DNA from: Bin55 sp965205545 | GTDB lineage: Bacteria; Pseudomonadota; Gammaproteobacteria; Pseudomonadales; Azotimanducaceae | DNA: 64,000 bases | Direction: 5' to 3' | NCBI GenBank assembly: GCA_965205545.1 | Contig: OZ242170.1 | Coordinates: 186,001 to 250,000 of the forward strand | Shown here: one piece after another, positions 44,322 to 54,273 of the stretch | Numbering within the stretch: the stretch's first letter is position 1 | Layout: each line of letters begins with the position of its first letter | The notes under the pieces: model-generated | The model's database searches: none | Told to the model about the DNA's origin: nothing | The model's input: only the letters and a program-made list of their open reading frames with translations | Translations under genes and position numbers: made by a program

Positions 44322-45455
44322 CTAGGTGGATGCCGTCAACGCTGCGCGGATCAGTCCTTTAGTCTGAGCCAACATGTCGGCAAGAAGATCTGGGTCGGGT
44401 TCCTCGATACTAGGCACATGCAGGTGACCCAACGGGAATGCCACGCCAAGTTTCTGTTGAAGAACCCGAGTTCGATAGGCGATTTCATTGGACAAATAGC
44501 CGCCGCCAGACCCTGAAATTGCGGTCAACCCATCGAGTTGAGACAGCGATGTTGCGACAAAGTCGCCGTGTTCGACAGTGGATACTTTACGATTGTCTTG
44601 CACTTGCCATCTTCCTCTTACTTTGCACATGGAATCGGCCGGCAACGAAAACTCCACGAATTCTGAGGAATCAGCAATGCAAGGCGTGGGCTTTCCAGCG
44701 ACTGGCCCCAACACCCCCTCATTGTCTGCGGCTTCAGAAGAACGACGGAGTCCAGGAAAGCGCTCGAGATCGAATTGATCTCTTCCCATGCTTATAGTGA
44801 GACCGATTCTAGGACTCTTAATAAAGCAAGGACTGCACAGTTGTTCGACTATTCGAGCATCAAAATCTGAATAACGAACCGGGAACACAAGCGATCGCAC
44901 CTCGCAGCCTTCAATGTTTGCTCCTTCGAGTGTCAATGCGATTGCAGCTGATGGATTGGATTGACCGATGTTGGTGTCGAGTTTGAAGGGATCGAAGCAA
45001 GTCAACAAGATGGAAGATTTCCCACTGCTTTGGTCATCAAGTTTCTCGACGGAGTGAGATTTGCGACTCGAAAATTCGAGAACTTGGAGCAGATCGTCTA
45101 GTGCCGCGTTGCGTTGAGACGGGAGATCTGCTGCCCAACCGCGAAGCAAAACTCGGGCAGTCAATCGAGCCCAATACAAAGGACGATCATCCACAAGCTC
45201 GTTGCGTCCGCCCCGGTCGGCAATAGCTGTTGAAAGGAACTTCCGGCCAACTATGGACACCGTTGCATGCACATTTGAAGAGTCTGAGCCTAAATTGTTC
45301 AGCAAGTCGACCAGCAATGCGTCGTACTTGGTGGCAATTGGACGAATCTGGTCACGAGCGCGTGGCACCCTTGCTTCTTCCTTGGATAGAAGGACGGTCC
45401 TTTGCTGCAGATAGTCGTCTAACGTGTCTGAAACAGACACACGCTGCGAGGTCAA
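44322..45455 (-). CDS. Pyroglutamyl-peptidase-like protein with Cys-to-Ser change
   Basis: 377 residues. From about residue 147 it follows the peptidase C15 fold: ILLTCFDPF (usual VLVTGFEPF), NPSAAIALTL, LVFPVRYSDFD, ISMGRDQFDLERF with Glu231, EAADNEGVLG, and HLHVP with His346. The usual active-site Cys falls at Ser322 (GYLSNEIAY in place of the Cys-Asn motif). The first 145 residues are an extra helical domain I do not recognise. The gene starts 17 bp after the aminotransferase stop. It may be a serine variant acting on an N-acyl or lactam substrate, or it may be inactive. Confidence 0.65.
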   Translation of the reverse strand: MTSQRVSVSDTLDDYLQQRTVLLSKEEARVPRARDQIRPIATKYDALLVDLLNNLGSDSSNVHATVSIVGRKFLSTAIADRGGRNELVDDRPLYWARLTARVLLRGWAADLPSQRNAALDDLLQVLEFSSRKSHSVEKLDDQSSGKSSILLTCFDPFKLDTNIGQSNPSAAIALTLEGANIEGCEVRSLVFPVRYSDFDARIVEQLCSPCFIKSPRIGLTISMGRDQFDLERFPGLRRSSEAADNEGVLGPVAGKPTPCIADSSEFVEFSLPADSMCKVRGRWQVQDNRKVSTVEHGDFVATSLSQLDGLTAISGSGGGYLSNEIAYRTRVLQQKLGVAFPLGHLHVPSIEEPDPDLLADMLAQTKGLIRAALTAST

Positions 45456-45472
45456 TTCAAGCCTTTAGGTGT

Positions 45473-46729
45473 TTACTTTGCTCGAAGACTGAACCAGTCC
45501 TCTATGCGATCCCACGCGGTTTTTAGTGTAGCTACCTGTTGCGTCAAGCCGATGCGCACGTAGTTCCTCGTGCACTCGCCACAGGCAGTGCCTGGCATGA
45601 CGGAGACACCCGCTTCGTCTAAGAGTTGACGCGCGAACGGACCAGAGTCCTCGTGCACATTCGCCATCACGAACATTCCTGCGTCCGGCCGCTCCGCATC
45701 GATACCATCGATTCGTCTGATGCGATCGAGCGTGTAGTCCCGACGCTCCTTGTATTGTGAAACCATCTTTTGCACTTGCTCCGTGTTGTGCTTCAACGCA
45801 AACACAGCACCATCCTGAACGAATTGACTGCCGCAAAAGAAAGCTCCTAGAGCGTAATCTTCCAATCGCTTCGCAAATTCTTCCGAGCTTACGGACCACC
45901 CAACTCGCCACCCGCTCATGGCATGAGACTTGGAAAGACTGTCAATGACAATCGTGTTCTCAATGGATTCGGCAACGTTAAGCAGAGAAACATGCTTTTT
46001 GTCATACCACAGCAAAGAGTAGACCTCATCGGAGATTAACCACAGATTCCGTTTGGCGCACTCCTCGGCTAGCTTTCTCAAGTCATCAGGATCTGCAACG
46101 CTACCCACTGGATTGGAAGGAGTATTGATCAGAATGGCAACTGTTCGACTATCCGCGGCACCGAGCAACGCGTCTACATCAATCTCGAAACGTGGCGGAC
46201 TCATTGCGACGGCTTTCAGTTCTACGCCAACGGCCGCGCAAGTGGGGTCGTAGCCCAGATACTTGGGTTCAGTTGTAACGACGTTGTCCCCGGGGTCCGC
46301 AATGCAGCTCAATACAGCATGAGCTGCACCCGTTGCCCCCTGAAAGATCGTGAACTGGTTGGGATTGCGAATATGCCCCGAAACCCGGGTTTCGAGTCTA
46401 GCAAGTTCCTCTTTCAAATTCGGTTCGCCGCCGGCGGACGAATAGTGCGTACGGTGTTGCTTTATTGCTTCGAGTAGACCTACATTGATGTAGTCAGGTG
46501 TATTGAAATCTGGGTCGCCGAGAGAAAGCGGAATGATTGATTCCCCTTCCTGAAGTCTCTGCATGGCATCGAGATGGACCTGCCACGCGGAGTGATCAAG
46601 CGAAGCAAGACGATCAGATGTCTTGCTTAACGGAAGATGCACGGCACCGGGTTTGCCGGCATTGGATTCAATCGAGGAAATTTCTCGATTAGTTTGATTT
46701 GATAGCGATCGTGGCTTGTCGCGAAGCAA
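45473..46729 (-). CDS. PLP-dependent aminotransferase, class I/II
   Basis: 418 residues from a TTG at 46729; the conserved part begins near residue 35, so the true start could be further in. Visible motifs are IPLSLGDPDFNTP, YSSAGGEPNLKEELA, NTPSNPVGS (Asn206), LISDEVYS and SLSKSHAMSGWR with the PLP-binding Lys267. Aspartate/alanine-type fold I enzyme; substrate unknown. It is first in a run with the C15-like and enolase-superfamily genes, suggesting a shared pathway for an amino or N-acylamino acid. Confidence 0.87.
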   Translation of the reverse strand: MLRDKPRSLSNQTNREISSIESNAGKPGAVHLPLSKTSDRLASLDHSAWQVHLDAMQRLQEGESIIPLSLGDPDFNTPDYINVGLLEAIKQHRTHYSSAGGEPNLKEELARLETRVSGHIRNPNQFTIFQGATGAAHAVLSCIADPGDNVVTTEPKYLGYDPTCAAVGVELKAVAMSPPRFEIDVDALLGAADSRTVAILINTPSNPVGSVADPDDLRKLAEECAKRNLWLISDEVYSLLWYDKKHVSLLNVAESIENTIVIDSLSKSHAMSGWRVGWSVSSEEFAKRLEDYALGAFFCGSQFVQDGAVFALKHNTEQVQKMVSQYKERRDYTLDRIRRIDGIDAERPDAGMFVMANVHEDSGPFARQLLDEAGVSVMPGTACGECTRNYVRIGLTQQVATLKTAWDRIEDWFSLRAK

Positions 46730-46863
46730 TCCTATTGTTCCTCAAGTTTGGAGTAGACTCATTTAGACCTGTAACGAGCGTGAATGCTTCTCTTGGATAG
46801 GCACACTTTGTTGATTTTGATTAATAGTAACGAACATTCTGGTTGCTACATGACTATTCCTGC

Positions 46864-48669
46864 CTAGGGCGAAACAAATTTCTCTGGATCAAATTCCGAG
46901 CAACCTGCCGCCTCATACTCTTCTTCCTCAAACATACCAAGCCTTGAAAAGATCGTTGCATACAACTCGCATTTCGTGCGAAGCTTGGAAAATCCCTGAT
47001 CGCTCAGCAGTTCATGTTTGATCGATTGCCACGTTACTACGACATCCGTCATTCTGATGCCATGATCAGTCGGCGTGTCGAGTATTAGCGTCGTCTTTCC
47101 GTTTTCCTCCCAAGGGGACCATTCGGGATTCTGCGAGTTGCGGCCTCTGCCCGGCGTTCCTTCATAAGCGAAATTTACCCAGTAAGACTTCATTTGGCTG
47201 GCAAGGAGTTCTTGATTGGCATCGTTAGGGTAGATTCTGTCACCAATGAAAGAGCCAAATGAATCGAAGATAAACGTTATTTCTATCGCATGTGCGGCGC
47301 CAAGTGCAGTGCTCAAATCGAAGAACATTAAATCCGGCTCTTCGTCCCAATCGAAGCGATATGTGTAAATGTTGCTTCTGCCACTCTTGGCCAATGCGTC
47401 GGCCAGAGCGTCGACACCCTGTGCTTTCCACACTAAGCCTCCATAGTGGACGCGTTTCATGTAGTCGGTCTTGTCTTTAAAGAAATTGAAGACTCCAAGA
47501 ACCGTGTTAACGTGATCTGGGTTTTGAACCATGAACAACGCTGGTTCGTCCCTGTTTGAACCCAGTATCAAAGGGATGTCGCTGACGAACAAGGAGTTCA
47601 TAGGCTCCTGTTCCGGCAATACGATTCCGTCGTTCACAAATTGTGGAATGTCCACCATTCCAAAGCTTGCTGGCTGCAATGCAGTGATCAAGCTCGTGGC
47701 GGGTTTTTCGCGAAGATACGTTGAAAGTTCCGAGTAGCTCCACCGGTCCTGCATCTGTCGGGCGTGCTCAACCGAGTCTGCGCTCTTGTCTTCCAGCAAC
47801 CACTTGTTGACAAGCTCTTTCGAACTGTTCTGGTGTCCTCCCTCGTCAGCGTAGTTGGACGCAAAGTCCATTTCGCTTGAGCGAAATGAACCACTTTGGA
47901 CAATGGCTCGGTGAATAAGGCCCTGTGCGAGTGGAGAGGCAAGCATGGCTAGCGTGTTCGCGCCACCAGCAGATTCTCCAAAAATCGTGACGTTGTTGGG
48001 ATCCCCTCCGAATTCCCGGATATTGTCTCTAGTCCACTCCAATGCGCGAACTATGTCGAGTAGGCCATAGTTTCCGGATCTGCTTGAAAAGCGTAGAGCA
48101 AGAGTGGGATGGTGGAACCATCCGAAAATCCCAAGTCGATAGTTGATGGTAATCACCACAACGCGATAGCGGGCTGCAAGACTTGCGCCGTCGTAAAGTG
48201 ACCCAGAACCAATCGAATTACCGCCCCCATGAATCCAAAGCATGACAGGAAGCTCCACGGCGTTTGGAGGAGACCAAACATTCAGATACAGGCAATCCTC
48301 GCTACCTGCAATATTTGTCTCTTGTGCGTTCGACTGCCTAGCGAGCTGCGACACGTATTGAATGCAATCGGAACCATGGCGATTTGCCTCGATTCTGTCC
48401 GGAGAGCGTACTAGCCTTTCTGGAGGTTTCCACCTTAGGTCATCAATTGGCGGCTTGGCATAGGGAATGCCAAGCCAAGCTCTAGCATCGGTATGGTCAA
48501 TGAATCCAACTACCTCTCCACCTTCAGTCAGCCGAAGCGTCGTGAAGTTGGGTTCTGGAGGCACATCTTCGGGCGTGGCATCTGGTGGTCCAAAGACCAA
48601 GATAAGCGCGATCACGACCACGGACAGAACTATCAATCCGATGGCTATTTTGGAGAGCTTGGATCCCAT
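46864..48669 (-). CDS. Type B carboxylesterase, membrane-anchored
   Basis: 601 residues. An N-terminal hydrophobic helix (about 8-27) should anchor or export it. Catalytic features are HGGG at 147-150 and Ser233 in FGESAGGANT, as in carboxylesterases and cholinesterases. The Cys102/Cys126 spacing (SDCIQY then SEDCLYLN) is the usual first disulfide. It hydrolyses carboxylic esters in the periplasm; the substrate is unknown. Confidence 0.88.
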   Translation of the reverse strand: MGSKLSKIAIGLIVLSVVVIALILVFGPPDATPEDVPPEPNFTTLRLTEGGEVVGFIDHTDARAWLGIPYAKPPIDDLRWKPPERLVRSPDRIEANRHGSDCIQYVSQLARQSNAQETNIAGSEDCLYLNVWSPPNAVELPVMLWIHGGGNSIGSGSLYDGASLAARYRVVVITINYRLGIFGWFHHPTLALRFSSRSGNYGLLDIVRALEWTRDNIREFGGDPNNVTIFGESAGGANTLAMLASPLAQGLIHRAIVQSGSFRSSEMDFASNYADEGGHQNSSKELVNKWLLEDKSADSVEHARQMQDRWSYSELSTYLREKPATSLITALQPASFGMVDIPQFVNDGIVLPEQEPMNSLFVSDIPLILGSNRDEPALFMVQNPDHVNTVLGVFNFFKDKTDYMKRVHYGGLVWKAQGVDALADALAKSGRSNIYTYRFDWDEEPDLMFFDLSTALGAAHAIEITFIFDSFGSFIGDRIYPNDANQELLASQMKSYWVNFAYEGTPGRGRNSQNPEWSPWEENGKTTLILDTPTDHGIRMTDVVVTWQSIKHELLSDQGFSKLRTKCELYATIFSRLGMFEEEEYEAAGCSEFDPEKFVSP

Positions 48670-48719
48670 TGCGAATACATTAAGGATTTCTGTCGATTCT
48701 AGTAGACAAATCGAAGCAG

Positions 48720-49460
48720 TTAGACGACGAGATTTGGCGGGAGATGTTCAAGTTGATTCGAGAAGCGCACTCGCATGTGATCGTTTGTGAAATCCAGCCG
48801 AGTAATCCCAGTGTTCTGGTGGCTGAAAGCAACATTTGATCCGTCGACCTGATTTGTGAGAGCTCGTAGCAGATGAATGATGAATGTTCCGTGACTCACA
48901 ATTGCGACGACATCGTTAGAGCTCGTAGCTTGGTGGCGAATTCGCGAGGCAACTTTAGAAACGCGTAGTCTCATCTCGTTGTGGGTCTCAAAAGAGCCGA
49001 ACCACCAACCTTCTTGCTTGACCTCAGGAGCAAGTTGCAGACGGGGAAACTGTGCGGCCATCTCATTTCTTGACATACCTTTCTTGCCAACACGCTCGCC
49101 GCTTTCTGGGTCCTGCAACCAGATGCCGCCTTCTTCAAAGACATCCATGTAAAGCGCGGGTTGGATGTTCATCGCCGCGGCAATGGCATCGGCCGTTTGT
49201 ATTGCCCTTTTCATCGGACTGCAGTAAAGCTTTTCAATTCTGTAGCCTGCATTGACCTTTACCCGATCTCTCAGGTCTGTCTTGTCAGCTATTTTTGTCA
49301 AATGGCGTGCCAAGTGATCGGCCTGAGCAAGACCTACGTCGGTCAATGCGGGGTCAGACTTGCGAACTAATGTTTCACCCGGAGGCTTGTGGTCAAGTGC
49401 ATTCCAATTCTCGAAGTGGTTGTTCTCGGATTGAGCATGCCGTATGAGGTAGAGGATCAT
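48720..49460 (-). CDS. Histidine phosphatase family protein
   Basis: 246 residues. It opens with LYLIRHAQSENN, where His8 is the phospho-acceptor in the RHG-like motif. The second catalytic His is in VAIVSHGTFIIHLL. The family includes phosphoglycerate mutases and phosphatases; this one has no further specific mark. It lies between the esterase and the TonB receptor on the same strand. Confidence 0.87.
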   Translation of the reverse strand: MILYLIRHAQSENNHFENWNALDHKPPGETLVRKSDPALTDVGLAQADHLARHLTKIADKTDLRDRVKVNAGYRIEKLYCSPMKRAIQTADAIAAAMNIQPALYMDVFEEGGIWLQDPESGERVGKKGMSRNEMAAQFPRLQLAPEVKQEGWWFGSFETHNEMRLRVSKVASRIRHQATSSNDVVAIVSHGTFIIHLLRALTNQVDGSNVAFSHQNTGITRLDFTNDHMRVRFSNQLEHLPPNLVV

Positions 49461-49504
49461 TGGAAATGGCTAGATTGAGCGGCAATATGCATATGAGACT
49501 TGAG

Positions 49505-52375
49505 TCAGTTGCTGCGGTATGTGAATTTCAGCGAGTAGTAGGGACCTTGCCAAGGAACGAGGGAGTCCGATCGAACTATACGACCGCAGCAGGCCTCAAA
49601 CTGAGCGCGATCCGGTTCAGCATCAAAAGCGTTCGTTACGCTTGCCGTAACTTGGTAGTTGGGCCATGGCCAAAACTGAACATGGGCATCCCACTGCCAC
49701 TTCGGACTGAATTCCTGTATGTTGGCGAGCGTTGAATTGCTTGCGTTCTTGTGGGAACCGAACCGGTTCGCTCGCAACATTAGTTCAATTCCATTGGGCA
49801 ATTGCTGATTTAGCGCGACAATTCCTCTATAGCGAGGCCATGTGTTTTCAAAGTCATACAAGCCTTCCGCATTGACAAGCAAAAAGCGGGTACCGTCCGG
49901 CCGAACCTGTGGTGCTTGACCTGTGATTTCAATCTTGTTCCAGTTGAGTACTCCCGACACATGAGTCGTGCCAAATTGGCTATTGAATCGGAGTAAACCC
50001 GCGATATCCACGCCCATGGACCGGGTTTTCAGTGCGTTGGTAAAGTAGATTACTTGGCCGATCGAGTGGGCATCCGCTATGCCACGCGACGCAAGCTCTA
50101 CGATGGCACGTTCATCAACGACAAAAGGCGAAGAGATAGTGAGGCGATCCTTGAGATCGACGAGGTAGCCGTCTATGGTCACTTGCCAGTGGATATCGAA
50201 GAATCTTGTGGTGTCCCTTGCCGTCGAGGAATTCTCGCGCTCGAAATCGGCGATCCCTGCTTTTTGGACTATCAATCCAGCAGTAAAGTGAGTGGATTTT
50301 TCAGGATCCAGAGGTCTTGCACCGAAATATTCCGCAACGGGATGGCTAGTCGGAAAAATGCCTTCCGCAACTGGGTTTCCTGAAGCATTGATCCTTGTGC
50401 TTACGTTGATTGTTGAGACCTGTCCGATCGTTGGGCTCTTAAAGCCAGTGCTCAGCGATGATCTTATGGCTGCGTTGTGGGTGAGATCGTACTTCGTTGC
50501 AAACTTTCCAGTTGTTACATAGCCGTGAGATGCCGCATCCTCAAATCGCAATGCAAAGTCGGTAACCAACTTTGGTGTAGGCGATGTGGACAGATCGAAA
50601 TAAAACGCACTTCCGCTTTGGGAACGGTCCACGGCATATGCTGGCGCGTAGCCAGGAAAGCCATTCGAACCCACAGACATTACGTTGTAGATGGGATCGC
50701 CTGCGATGCAGTTTCCTCCAGGTTGCGCATTTACGCTAGGATCGCTTGCAATAAGCTCTGCATGACCAGGTATGCGACACATTGCGGAATCGAACTGATC
50801 CGTTGGGTTCGCATCAGCTTCTGCCTGAGTTATGTCCCAGTTAAATGGGTCAATTCGTGCGAAAGGACCAACCATATGTGAGGCTTGATCACCCGACCGT
50901 ATCTCGTAGGTGTCCTGTCGGAATTCAAAGCCAAAGGCTACAAAGACTGTGCCGATTCGCTGCACATTTGCCGTGTGCTCAAAATCACCGTTGAGTGAAA
51001 CTTCAGTTGAGACCAACTCCCCTGGTTGGAATTTTGTCGGAGAGCCTGGTCCCATGGAAGGATTCCACGTGTTGACCAAGTCGTAGGACATTGCACTAGA
51101 ACCGTAACGCAGACTAATGTCCCATTTCAATTGCTGCGACGATTGATTGCGAAGTCCCAACACTCCGGCCAGGTCATTGATGTTTCCTGTGAATCGGGGC
51201 GTAAATCCTCCAGGAAACCTTGTGCGCGGGTTATAGATTGAGCCGTCAGCCAAGCGAATGGGATTGAGCTGGCCAACTCCCGGTCTTCGATAGAAGAACG
51301 ACCCCGAACTTTCACTATCGCGCCAGTTGCCAAATCCGTAGAGTTCGAGATCGTAGAACACTTCTTGTGCGATAGGTATGGCGAGATTGGCGGACAGCTT
51401 TGCGTCTTCACGTGCCGGTTCGCCCCATATCTGCTCGGGATTGGGTAGATTCTCTCTATATTTGGGCGTCATGTCGTCAGGTATGCCGTCGGCACCCCAA
51501 ACCAAACTCAATAGATTTCCGCCTTCGTCACGAATCTCAGTCAGCGAGTCTGGTCCGAATCGATCAGGCTGGCCATCGCCATTCGTGTCCACGGCCACCT
51601 GCGAGCTCTGCAAGGGAGTTAGTCCGCTTCCACCTCCAACGGCTAAGTCGTAGCGTTGACCTCGAGATGTACCCCGTATGTCGCTGTATTCGGCGCTTAG
51701 ATTGAGAAATCCTTGAAGCAATGGCAAACCCACGTTCGATGCGAGTCTTACATCACCACCGCCCTTCGAGTACTCGCCGACAGATGCTGAAAAGCTTGCT
51801 GAGTCGACCGAGTCCTTGAGATTGAAGTTGATGACTCCAGCGATTGCGTCGGATCCATACAACGCACTTGCACCGTCTTGCAGCACTTCCATCGAACGTA
51901 GTGCAGCCACGGGGATGGAAGCGATGTCTGAACCATGTGTGCCGCTACCCCCGAGTCGGACCAATGCTCCCTTGTGCCTTCTTTTTCCGTTGACAAGAAC
52001 CAAGACTTTGTCTGAATCCAGGCCCCGTACAAAGGGTGGCCTCATGAATGACGCTCCGTCAGATATTGGCTCGCGCGATACATTGAAGGACGGGACAAGG
52101 CGTTGAATTACGTCGATCAAATCTGTGTCAGTAGCCACACTCTCGATTTCTTCCGCGCTAAAAATTTGTACAGGAACCGGACTATCTAATGGCGTACGTC
52201 CTTCCAATCGAGTTCCAACAGTAATGATCTCCTCTATAAGTTCGCTGTCACTTGAATCAGAGTCGGCCAAATCGTCGGCTCCTGTGTTGCTCAAACTAAA
52301 CAGCAAGAGCACGCCAATAATGTATGACTGATAGCGATAGCAGACAGTGGGTGTGTTGATTTCAACCGATGTCAT
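49505..52375 (-). CDS. TonB-dependent outer-membrane receptor
   Basis: 956 residues. A hydrophobic export segment (IIGVLLLFSLSNTG) is followed by a Ton-box-like stretch (LIEEIITVGTR). The plug domain (PVPVQIFSAEEIES, RGLDSDKVLVLVNGKRRH, MEVLQDGASALYGSDAIAGVINF) precedes a long beta-barrel region ending YYSLKFTYRSN. It should import a large or scarce ligand; none is indicated. The divergent gene is a Rieske protein, 121 bp away. Confidence 0.9.
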   Translation of the reverse strand: MTSVEINTPTVCYRYQSYIIGVLLLFSLSNTGADDLADSDSSDSELIEEIITVGTRLEGRTPLDSPVPVQIFSAEEIESVATDTDLIDVIQRLVPSFNVSREPISDGASFMRPPFVRGLDSDKVLVLVNGKRRHKGALVRLGGSGTHGSDIASIPVAALRSMEVLQDGASALYGSDAIAGVINFNLKDSVDSASFSASVGEYSKGGGDVRLASNVGLPLLQGFLNLSAEYSDIRGTSRGQRYDLAVGGGSGLTPLQSSQVAVDTNGDGQPDRFGPDSLTEIRDEGGNLLSLVWGADGIPDDMTPKYRENLPNPEQIWGEPAREDAKLSANLAIPIAQEVFYDLELYGFGNWRDSESSGSFFYRRPGVGQLNPIRLADGSIYNPRTRFPGGFTPRFTGNINDLAGVLGLRNQSSQQLKWDISLRYGSSAMSYDLVNTWNPSMGPGSPTKFQPGELVSTEVSLNGDFEHTANVQRIGTVFVAFGFEFRQDTYEIRSGDQASHMVGPFARIDPFNWDITQAEADANPTDQFDSAMCRIPGHAELIASDPSVNAQPGGNCIAGDPIYNVMSVGSNGFPGYAPAYAVDRSQSGSAFYFDLSTSPTPKLVTDFALRFEDAASHGYVTTGKFATKYDLTHNAAIRSSLSTGFKSPTIGQVSTINVSTRINASGNPVAEGIFPTSHPVAEYFGARPLDPEKSTHFTAGLIVQKAGIADFERENSSTARDTTRFFDIHWQVTIDGYLVDLKDRLTISSPFVVDERAIVELASRGIADAHSIGQVIYFTNALKTRSMGVDIAGLLRFNSQFGTTHVSGVLNWNKIEITGQAPQVRPDGTRFLLVNAEGLYDFENTWPRYRGIVALNQQLPNGIELMLRANRFGSHKNASNSTLANIQEFSPKWQWDAHVQFWPWPNYQVTASVTNAFDAEPDRAQFEACCGRIVRSDSLVPWQGPYYSLKFTYRSN

Positions 52376-52496
52376 TTCGCTGCAACCTTGTTTTTGAATC
52401 CGTGGCGGACGCTAATGTACAAGATTGGGACTTTTGAGAACGCATCGACAATTTGCTGTGCTAGACTCGGTTTGCCCAATACTTTCGTCTTGACAC

Positions 52497-54254
52497 ATGG
52501 AAAAATCTCAACAGTGGGTAAAAACCATCCCTTTGGGAAGGCTCGGAAGTGGCGAAGCTGAATCCGTGCAGATGGAGAATGGCCGGACGGTCGCAATCTT
52601 TTGTTGGGATGGCAAATACTACGCGACTGACAACCAATGTCCTCACATGGGGTTTCCATTAGTGCGCGGCAGCATCAAGAACGGTGTGCTGTCTTGTGAT
52701 TGGCACGGTCGTGCGTTTGATCTTGTAACGGGAGGATGCTTCCATTCCCAATGCGACGATCTCCAAGTCTACCCTGTCAAGATTGAGGACGGGTGCGTTT
52801 GGGTTCGCTACGATGCGGATCGACCAGCTAGAAAACAGGCAAATCTGCGTCTTCTCTGGGAAGGATTGCTGGCAGATGATCGTTGGACCATGTCGAAAGC
52901 GCTGGCTCTTTTGCTAGATGGGGGAGTCGACGAACAGGAAGTAGTTGATTTGGTACTAGGCCACATGGGCCGCCACATCGCCAGTTCGCATGGTCCGGAA
53001 GGTGGGGAAGACGTGTCAAGACTAGTCAATGGAATCCATGTTGGTAGGCGCTACAGCGGCGAAGATCGGCTAATAGCTTTAACGAACGCCGCACGTTCTG
53101 CTTCCGGTGAAGCGCACGAGCGCAACGAGATTCTACCTATGCCGCCACCTTACGATTGGGAGCAAATTGCGGCTTGGGTCAAGGAGTTTTCCAGAGACCG
53201 GCAGGGACATCGAATCGAACGTTGTCTGTACACGGCTCATAGCCAAGGAGATACTCCCAAAATCATTCCCTTGCTGTTCGACTGCGCTGTACAACCGTAC
53301 TTTGTCGGCTTCCCCCAAAACTTGATTTCGTTGGCGTATCTTGCTGAATTAGTTAATGAATTTGGGTGGAAGAACTCAAGTGAACTGGTGTTTTGGCTTG
53401 GTGCAAGTATGGTTGGTCAAGGACGAAGCGAACCAGAACGATTTCGTCGAGATGCCATTGAACATATGACGAAGATAGACTTTGGTTCTCTCGAGGCGCA
53501 AGCAGTACGCAGTGAGCCTGATTTTGACGAGACGGAGCTTGTAGCTGCCCTAGTCGGAGTTGATATCGTTGCATCGATTGACTCAGTATCTCAAGCAATC
53601 CAAAGTGGGGCAGGTCTTGACCGCGTTATCACCACTCTTGTCATGGTTGCAGCTGACAGAATGGCACGCGCTCCAACCGCCGTTGACGCTGGTTGGGAAA
53701 ACCTGACAGTGGAGCTAAATGTTGCGGCGTCAATTCGCAAGGCCTTAAGGTACGGAGGGCTATCTGTAGCTTTGAAAGGACTATTTCACGTGGCATTTCA
53801 GATATTTTCTGATCGATGGATCAACATTCCGGATAGAGACCTTGAACAAACTCTTCAGACAGTCGATCCTCCCGCGAAAACAGAAGAAGCCGCGGTTGCC
53901 GAAATCCTTCGTTCAGTCAACACGTTGGATGTGGACTCCGTTGGACCGCAAGTACTGGGCTATCTGCAAGCCGGATTCAGTGGATTGCGTTTGCTGCATG
54001 ACTTGGGCGGAGTGATCCTTCGCGACGATTCTGGACAAGATGTGCTGCCAACTCTGAGGACCGTGTTTGACGAGTGGGAAAACTGTACGTCAGGAAACAC
54101 GGACCTCGGTGCGGACCATCCCTCGCGCTTTCAGCTCATCGTTGGTCTGGCTCGTTACGCCACCGACATAAGATCGAACACGGAAGACACATCAGCGGCG
54201 TATGCAGCCACGAGGTTTGCACAAGGCAAGACAACCGTTGAGATATTTGAGTAA
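52497..54254 (+). CDS. Rieske [2Fe-2S] protein with a large unknown C-terminal domain
   Basis: 585 residues. Residues 5-105 are a Rieske domain with ligands Cys48, His50, Cys67 and His70 (NQCPHMGFPL, LSCDWHGRAFD). The remaining 470 residues are mainly helical and match no domain I know. Recurrent features are HIASSHGPEG, EFSRDR, IIPLLFDC, AELVNEFGW, ADRMARAP and RWINIPDRDL. These are shared with the next gene, so the tail is a real conserved unit. Electron transfer is inferred for the Rieske part. No membrane segment or signal peptide, so cytosolic. Confidence 0.8.
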   Translation: MEKSQQWVKTIPLGRLGSGEAESVQMENGRTVAIFCWDGKYYATDNQCPHMGFPLVRGSIKNGVLSCDWHGRAFDLVTGGCFHSQCDDLQVYPVKIEDGCVWVRYDADRPARKQANLRLLWEGLLADDRWTMSKALALLLDGGVDEQEVVDLVLGHMGRHIASSHGPEGGEDVSRLVNGIHVGRRYSGEDRLIALTNAARSASGEAHERNEILPMPPPYDWEQIAAWVKEFSRDRQGHRIERCLYTAHSQGDTPKIIPLLFDCAVQPYFVGFPQNLISLAYLAELVNEFGWKNSSELVFWLGASMVGQGRSEPERFRRDAIEHMTKIDFGSLEAQAVRSEPDFDETELVAALVGVDIVASIDSVSQAIQSGAGLDRVITTLVMVAADRMARAPTAVDAGWENLTVELNVAASIRKALRYGGLSVALKGLFHVAFQIFSDRWINIPDRDLEQTLQTVDPPAKTEEAAVAEILRSVNTLDVDSVGPQVLGYLQAGFSGLRLLHDLGGVILRDDSGQDVLPTLRTVFDEWENCTSGNTDLGADHPSRFQLIVGLARYATDIRSNTEDTSAAYAATRFAQGKTTVEIFE

Positions 54255-54273
54255 CGGACGAGAATTGGAAACC

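Noticed and set aside
44086..44325. Antisense frames within the enolase-superfamily gene and other metabolic genes.
   Set aside because: Shadows of well-supported genes on the other strand.
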